A stretch of 17,411 nt of DNA from Methanobacteriota archaeon (GTDB lineage Archaea; Thermoplasmatota; Thermoplasmata; Methanomassiliicoccales; Methanomethylophilaceae), in assembly GCA_012719315.1 (NCBI GenBank), contig JAAYAP010000008.1, positions 1-17,411 of the forward strand. The letters run 5' to 3'. The notes under the pieces were generated by a model that had not been told where the DNA came from, searched no databases, and saw only the letters and a list, made by a program, of their open reading frames with translations. How positions within the stretch are numbered: position 1 is the first letter of the stretch; each line of letters opens with the position of its first letter. Both the position numbers and the translations under genes were made by a program. This document shows positions 12,749 through 17,411 of the stretch, piece after piece.

Positions 12749-12759
12749 AGTTGTACATA
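12725..12759. promoter_or_regulatory. TATA box flanked by a 7-bp inverted repeat
   Basis: TATGTAC (12725-12731) and GTACATA (12753-12759) are perfect complements placed almost symmetrically around GTATATAAAG (12741-12750). This resembles a promoter between two halves of an operator, but no gene clearly starts at the expected distance on either strand. The segment is AT-rich compared with its surroundings. The rest of 12662-12895 shows nothing else beyond a GGCG-CTTT-CGCC mini-hairpin near 12800. Confidence 0.35.
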
Positions 12760-12841
12760 TCATCCAACCATCATTATCCCGCGATAGATTGCCTGTGAAC
12801 GGCGCTTTCGCCGGGAGGATCCGCGGATATAACGGAAGGGG

Positions 12842-12892
12842 ATGCAGAAAAGGGAAAGGGAAAAGGTAAACGGTTTCGTCCGGATGCGTCCG
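12842..12892 (-). terminator. Pyrimidine-rich terminator of isocitrate dehydrogenase gene
   Basis: After the stop, the minus strand carries a small hairpin (CGGA-CGCA-TCCG, 12881-12892) and then alternating T and C runs (T4 C3 T3 C3 T4, complement of about 12847-12867), a common archaeal 3'-end signal. Confidence 0.5.
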
Positions 12893-12895
12893 CGG

Positions 12896-14128
12896 TCAGA
12901 GGCAGACGTTCTTGGCTTTCGCCGCGTGCACGTACCCTTCCCAGGCCTGCTCGAGGTCGTCCCGGTGGACGGTGTCCATGACGTACTCGGCGAACTCGTC
13001 GCCGGTGGCGCCGCTGCTCCTGCCGGTCATGACCAGCTTCCGCTCGAACTGCACGCAGATGTCCAGGGCCATGTCCAGGCGCTTGGCCTTCTCGGCCTCG
13101 CCGATGTGGTCCAGGAGCATCGCGACCGCCTTGATCATGCTGCTGGGGTCGGCGTACTGGGCCCTGCCCTCGGCGACCATCCGCGGCGCCGAGCCGTGGA
13201 TCGCCTCGAACATTGCGTACCGCTTGCCGGCGTTGGCGCTGCCGGCCGTGCCCACGCCGCCCTGCAGCTGGGCGGCCTCGTCGGTGAGGATGTCGCCGTA
13301 GAGGTTCGGCAGCACGAAGACGCGGAAGTCGCTCCGCCGTGCCGGATCGATCAGCTTGGCCGCCATGATGTCGACGAACCAGTCGTCCCATTCGACGTCG
13401 GGGTAATCCTCGGCGACCTTCTCCGCCAGGGAGAGGAACAGCCCGTCGGTCGCCTTGATGATGTTGGCCTTGGTGATGACCGAGACGTAGTTCTGCCCGG
13501 TCTTCCTGGCGTGGTCGAATCCCGCCCTGAGGATCCTCTCGGTGCCCTGGACGGTGGCGACGCAGAAGTCCATCACGAGGTCGTCGGACACATGGTACCC
13601 GTCGCTGCCGAGGGCGTAACCGCCTTCGGTGTTCTCCCTGAAGAAGGTCCAGTCGATGCCGAGCTCCGGCACCGACACCGGCCGGATGTTGGCGAAGAGG
13701 TCGAGCTCCTTGCGCATCGCGACATTGGCGCTCTCGATGTTCGGCCAGGGATCGCCCTTCTTGGGCGTCGTGGTCGGGCCCTTGAGGATCACGTGGCATC
13801 TCTTGAGCTCGGCCAGGGTGTCGTCGGGGATGGCCTTCATCACCTCGACGCGCCTCTCGATGGTGAGCCCGTCGATCTGCCTGATCTCGATGTTGCCGGA
13901 GGCGATCCTCTCCTCGAGCAGGGCCTCCATGACCTTCTGCGCCGAGGCGCAGATGTACGGGCCGATGCCGTCGCCGCCGCAGACGCCGATGATCAGCCTG
14001 TCCAATCCCGAGAAATCGGTCCAGTCGCCTTCCTGTTTCAATCCCTCGACCCGCTTCAACTGCCGTTCGAGGAGCTCGCCGTACCTCTCCTTGGCAGCCT
14101 GAATGACCTTTTCGTCAACCATATGCAT
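12896..14128 (-). CDS. icd: Isocitrate dehydrogenase (NAD(P)-dependent), isocitrate/isopropylmalate family
   Basis: About 410 residues. The enzyme oxidatively decarboxylates isocitrate to 2-oxoglutarate, supplying glutamate synthesis. Counting from the inner ATG at 14122, GGDGIG lies at 49-54; the substrate signature is S131-x-N133-x3-R137-K, the isocitrate form (isopropylmalate dehydrogenases differ here), with FRENTEGGY (161-169) carrying the catalytic Tyr region. NLYGDILTDEAAQLQGGVG and IHGSAPRM mark the metal and cofactor sites. The residues after GSAP (RMVAEGRAQYAD) differ from the classical K/Y NADP pattern and are not a clear NAD pattern either, so cofactor choice is open. ATG 14128 is nearest to the position expected from the TATA box; ATG 14122 (two residues shorter) is the alternative. 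No ribosome binding site is evident. It lies 109 nt downstream of carB on the same strand. Confidence 0.93.
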   Translation of the reverse strand: MHMVDEKVIQAAKERYGELLERQLKRVEGLKQEGDWTDFSGLDRLIIGVCGGDGIGPYICASAQKVMEALLEERIASGNIEIRQIDGLTIERRVEVMKAIPDDTLAELKRCHVILKGPTTTPKKGDPWPNIESANVAMRKELDLFANIRPVSVPELGIDWTFFRENTEGGYALGSDGYHVSDDLVMDFCVATVQGTERILRAGFDHARKTGQNYVSVITKANIIKATDGLFLSLAEKVAEDYPDVEWDDWFVDIMAAKLIDPARRSDFRVFVLPNLYGDILTDEAAQLQGGVGTAGSANAGKRYAMFEAIHGSAPRMVAEGRAQYADPSSMIKAVAMLLDHIGEAEKAKRLDMALDICVQFERKLVMTGRSSGATGDEFAEYVMDTVHRDDLEQAWEGYVHAAKAKNVCL

Positions 14129-14155
14129 CGATTGGCGACGTATGCTGACCTGGTG

Positions 14156-14163
14156 TTTATAAT
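14156..14163 (-). promoter_or_regulatory. TATA box of the isocitrate dehydrogenase gene
   Basis: The minus strand reads TATAATTATAAAC (14167-14155), the only AT-rich stretch between carB and icd. ATTATAAA is centred about 31 nt before ATG 14128, predicting a leader of a few bases at most. Confidence 0.55.
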
Positions 14164-14184
14164 TATAGCCTGCGGGACCCCCCG

Positions 14185-14231
14185 GCATCCGGACCTCCGC
14201 GGAGGTCCGCGCATCCGGCCGGCCCGCCGGC
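14185..14231. repeat. 18-nt perfect palindrome flanked by direct repeats
   Basis: GGACCTCCGCGGAGGTCC (14191-14208) is a perfect palindrome. GCATCCGG occurs on both sides of it (14185-14192 and 14211-14218). Next to it GCCGG-CCCG-CCGGC (14218-14231) forms a 5-bp hairpin. The group fills the space between the carB stop and the icd promoter, and could end carB transcription or bind a regulator of icd. No T-run follows. Confidence 0.6.
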
Positions 14232-14237
14232 GGAGGT

Positions 14238-17200
14238 TCAGACCAGGAGGTTGTACTCCTTGGTCGACTTGACCTGCAGCTCGCCGCCCCTGGCGACCCT
14301 GATCGCGCCGGCGGCCGCCGCCGCGCCCTGCACGGTCGTCAGGAACGGTATCTCCAGCTCCACCGCCAGCCTGCGCATCCGGTGCCCGTCGCGCACGGCG
14401 CCGGACTTCTGCGAGGGGGTGTTGATGATCAGGTCGATCTTGCCGGCGCGCATCATGCCGATGGCGTTCGGGCTGAGGTTGTCGTCGAGCTTGAACACGG
14501 TCATCGTCTCCACGCCCCTCTCCCTTAGATAGGTGGAGGTGCCCTTGGTCGCGTAGATCTTGAAACCCATCCCCTGCAGGTCCCTGGCGATCGGCAGCAC
14601 CCGTTCCTTGTCGGCGTCGTTGACGGTGATGTACACCCCGCCCTCGGTCGGCAGGTCCTGCCCCGCGGCGGTGAACGCCTTGTAGCAGGCGGTGTAGAAG
14701 TCGTCGTCGATGCCCATGACCTCGCCGGTCGACTTCATCTCCGGCGTCAGGATCGAATCGACGCCCGGCAGCTTGAGGAAGGGGAACACCGAGGCCTTGA
14801 CCGCGTAGTGGTCGATCGGCCGGTAGCCCGACAGCCCCATCTCCTTCAGCGTCTTGCCGAGCATCACCTTGACGCCGACCTTGGCCAGCGGCACGCCGGT
14901 CGCCTTGGAGATGAACGGCACGGTGCGGGAGGCGCGCGGGTTGGCCTCGATCATGTAGACCTCCCCGTCCTTGTAAGCCAGCTGCAGGTTGATCAGGCCT
15001 TCGATCCCCAGGGCCAGAGCGACCCTGGCGGTGATGTCGGCCATCTCGGCGACGACCTCGTCGCTCAGCGTGAACGGGGGCAGGACCATGGTCGCGTCCC
15101 CGGAGTGGCATCCGGCGTATTCCACATGCTCCATGATGCCGCCGATGTAGACGTCGGTGCGGTCGCAGACCGCGTCGATGTCGACCTCGATCGCCTCGGT
15201 CAGGTACTCGTCGATCAGGATCGGGTGGTGCCTGGAGACCCTGACCGCCGTGTCCACGTAGACCTTGAGCTCCTCCTCTGAGTAGACGATCTCCATGGCG
15301 CGCCCGCCCAGGACGTACGACGGCCGCACCAGCACCGGGTAGCCGACCTCGGCGGCGATCCTCCGGGCCTCCTCGAAGGAGTGGCCCGTGCCGGAACGCG
15401 GCTGCCTGATGCCCAGCTCGTCCATCAGCTGCGAGAACCGCCGGCGGTCCTCGGCGACGTCCATCTGCTCGGGCGTCGTCCCCAGGATGACCGTCTTGGT
15501 GCCCTCCAACGCCTTCTCGATGTCCAGGGCGAGGTTGACGCTGGTCTGCCCGCCGTACTGGCAGATGACGCCGTCGGCGTCCTCGGCCTCGATGACGTCG
15601 AGCACGTCCTCGAGGTCCAGCGGCTCGAAGTAGAGCCGATCGGAGATGTCGTGGTCGGTGGAGACCGTCTCCGGGTTGTTGTTGATCATGATCGCCTCCG
15701 CCCCCTCCTCGCGCAGGGCCATGACGCCGTGCACGCAGCAGTAGTCGAATTCGATGCCCTGGCCGATCCTGATCGGCCCGCTGCCGATCAGCACCACCTT
15801 CCTGCGGCCGTCGCCGGGCCGGGCCTCGTCGACGCCTTTGTGAGTGGAGTAGAAGTACGGCGCCTCGGCCGCGAACCCGGCCGCGCAGGTGTCGACCATC
15901 TTATAGGAGGGGAATATGCCCATCGCCTTCCTCGCCAGGCGCACTTCCAGCGCGTCCCTGCCGATCAGCCTGCCGATCGAGTCGTCGGAGAAGCCCATCG
16001 CCTTGGCTTCGCCCAGCAGCTCGGGGGTGAGCTCCTCGGCGGCGATGCGCCGCTCCATGGCGACGATGTTCCTCAGCTTGTCGACGTAGAACCCGTCCCA
16101 TTGGGCGAGCTCGGCGATCCTGTCGGTCCGCCAGCCCCTGCGGATCGCCTCGCCGATGACGAAGATGCGCCGGTCGGTGGCATGCTTGAGCTCGTCGATC
16201 AGCTCCTCGTCGTCCATGTCGACGCCGTCCAGTCCGCGGACGCCGATCTCCAGCGACCTCAGCCCCTTCAGCAGCGCCTCCTCGAAGGTCCTGCCGATGG
16301 ACATCATCTCGCCGGTCGACTTCATCTGCGTCCCCAGATGCCGGTCGACGGTGCGGAACTTGTCGAACGGCCAGCGGGGTATCTTCACCACCACGTAGTC
16401 CAACACGGGCTCCGAGGCGGCGGTGGTGGTGCCGGTGATGTTGTTCGGTATCTCGTCCAGCGTGTACCCGACGGCGATCTTCGTGGCGACGCGCGCGATC
16501 GGATAGCCGGTGGCCTTGGAGGCCAGCGCCGACGACCGCGACACGCGCGGGTTGACCTCGATCACCCTGTACTCCCCGTTCTCGGGGTTGAAGGCGAATT
16601 GGACGTTGCAGCCGCCCTCGATGCCGAGGGCGCGGATGATGTTGATCGATGCCGACCGCAGACGCTGATGGTCGTGGTCGGACAGGGTGAGCACGGGCGC
16701 GACGACGATCGACTCGCCGGTGTGGATGCCCATGGCGTCGATGTTCTCCATGTTGCAGATGATGATGCAGTTGTCGGCGGCATCGCGCATGACCTCGTAC
16801 TCGTACTCCTTCCAGCCGAGCACGCTCTCCTCGATCAGCACCTGGTGGATGCGGGAGTAGGCCAGGCCCCTGGCGCAGATCTCGGCCAGCTCGCTCTCGT
16901 TGTAGGCGATGCCTCCGCCGGTGCCGCCCAGGGTGAAGGCCGGGCGCACCAGCACGGGGTACCTGCCGATGATCTTGACCGCCTCGAGGGCCTCCTGCAG
17001 CGAATGCACGCTGCGGCTGACCGGCACCGGTTCGCCGATGCGCTCCATCGTCTCCTTGAACAGCTCGCGGTCCTCGGACATGGCGATGGCGTCCGGCTGC
17101 GTGCCGACCAGCCGCACGCCCAGGCGCTCGAGCTCGCCGCTCTCGGCCAGCTCGGAGCAGATGTTGAGCGCCGTCTGCCCGCCCATGCCGGAGACGATGC

Positions 17201-17411
17201 CGTCGACGCCCTCCTTCTCGATGATCCTCACCACCACGTCCGCCTGCAGAGGCTCGACGTAGACGCTGTCCGCGGTGGACGCGTCGGTCTGGATGGTGGC
17301 GGGGTTGGAATTGACCAGCACGGTCTCGTAACCCTCCTCGCGCAGGGAGCGGCAGGCCTGCGTGCCGGAGAAATCGAACTCGGCCGCCTGCCCGATGACG
17401 ATCGGCCCCGA
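14238..17411 (-). CDS. carB: Carbamoyl-phosphate synthase large subunit, missing only its N-terminus
   Basis: 1057 residues are in the window; the family is about 1070, so roughly 10-30 N-terminal residues lie beyond the right edge. The enzyme makes carbamoyl phosphate from bicarbonate, ammonia (glutamine via CarA) and two ATP, for arginine and pyrimidines. The first visible residues, SGPIVIGQAAEFDFSGTQAC, belong to the first ATP-grasp half (with EYEYEVMRDAADNCIIICNM and NPRVSRSSALASKATGYPIA). A helical oligomerisation region follows (TDRRIFVIGEAIRRGW onward), then the second half opening IGSGPIRIGQGIEFDYCCVH, with NPRASRTVPFISKATGVPLA. The C-terminal MGS-like regulatory domain (GFKIYATKGTSTYL, IDLIINTPS) completes it. 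It is one unbroken chain, unlike the split carB of some methanogens. The open frame continues above the GTG at 17319-17321, so that is not the start. carA may lie upstream, outside the window. Confidence 0.98.
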   Translation of the reverse strand, partial: SGPIVIGQAAEFDFSGTQACRSLREEGYETVLVNSNPATIQTDASTADSVYVEPLQADVVVRIIEKEGVDGIVSGMGGQTALNICSELAESGELERLGVRLVGTQPDAIAMSEDRELFKETMERIGEPVPVSRSVHSLQEALEAVKIIGRYPVLVRPAFTLGGTGGGIAYNESELAEICARGLAYSRIHQVLIEESVLGWKEYEYEVMRDAADNCIIICNMENIDAMGIHTGESIVVAPVLTLSDHDHQRLRSASINIIRALGIEGGCNVQFAFNPENGEYRVIEVNPRVSRSSALASKATGYPIARVATKIAVGYTLDEIPNNITGTTTAASEPVLDYVVVKIPRWPFDKFRTVDRHLGTQMKSTGEMMSIGRTFEEALLKGLRSLEIGVRGLDGVDMDDEELIDELKHATDRRIFVIGEAIRRGWRTDRIAELAQWDGFYVDKLRNIVAMERRIAAEELTPELLGEAKAMGFSDDSIGRLIGRDALEVRLARKAMGIFPSYKMVDTCAAGFAAEAPYFYSTHKGVDEARPGDGRRKVVLIGSGPIRIGQGIEFDYCCVHGVMALREEGAEAIMINNNPETVSTDHDISDRLYFEPLDLEDVLDVIEAEDADGVICQYGGQTSVNLALDIEKALEGTKTVILGTTPEQMDVAEDRRRFSQLMDELGIRQPRSGTGHSFEEARRIAAEVGYPVLVRPSYVLGGRAMEIVYSEEELKVYVDTAVRVSRHHPILIDEYLTEAIEVDIDAVCDRTDVYIGGIMEHVEYAGCHSGDATMVLPPFTLSDEVVAEMADITARVALALGIEGLINLQLAYKDGEVYMIEANPRASRTVPFISKATGVPLAKVGVKVMLGKTLKEMGLSGYRPIDHYAVKASVFPFLKLPGVDSILTPEMKSTGEVMGIDDDFYTACYKAFTAAGQDLPTEGGVYITVNDADKERVLPIARDLQGMGFKIYATKGTSTYLRERGVETMTVFKLDDNLSPNAIGMMRAGKIDLIINTPSQKSGAVRDGHRMRRLAVELEIPFLTTVQGAAAAAGAIRVARGGELQVKSTKEYNLLV

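Noticed and set aside
12389..12780. Integrated element using the tRNA-Gly gene as attachment site
   Set aside because: No integrase, no repeated copy of the tRNA 3' end and no mobile genes occur in the window.

Overview
The window looks like a GC-rich (about 60-65% by eye) euryarchaeal chromosome segment. Archaeal signs are AT-rich TATA boxes about 24 nt upstream of several leaderless start codons, strong GGAGGTGAT-type ribosome binding sites elsewhere, a tRNA gene without encoded CCA, archaeal-type glycyl- and valyl-tRNA synthetases, a SatP/YaaH-family carrier and a dicluster ferredoxin. Gene content and style recall the Methanomassiliicoccales/Thermoplasmatota; that placement is inference, since no rRNA or methanogenesis marker is present.

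Left part (1-5338, mostly +): the end of a thioredoxin-reductase-like flavoprotein; a 54-residue 2[4Fe-4S] ferredoxin on the minus strand; then a plus-strand run of amidohydrolase, two universal stress proteins (USPs), a four-CBS-domain protein and glycyl-tRNA synthetase, with overlapping or closely spaced genes from the second USP onward.

Middle (5339-9624, +): a four-CBS protein whose C-terminus looks like the ribosome-hibernation HPF/RaiA (S30AE) fold, then valyl-tRNA synthetase and a small two-helix membrane protein. Together with the USP-CBS-glyS run this groups nucleotide-sensing proteins with translation genes. I propose, as a hypothesis, an energy- or stress-linked translation control locus.

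Right part (9625-17411, mostly -): a 409-nt convergent intergenic region packed with hairpins, including a 73-nt near-continuous stem-loop; a SatP/YaaH acetate/succinate-type carrier; a DEAD-box RNA helicase with a DbpA-like RNA-binding tail and inverted repeats in its promoter/leader; tRNA-Gly(GCC) on the plus strand, followed by about 170 nt of possible structured RNA ending in a textbook hairpin-plus-T terminator; NAD(P)-dependent isocitrate dehydrogenase; and the nearly complete large subunit of carbamoyl-phosphate synthetase, whose start lies beyond the right edge.

Hairpin-plus-T-run terminators of a bacterial look recur at least four times, which is notable for an archaeon. No CRISPR array, insertion sequence, integrase or phage gene was seen.
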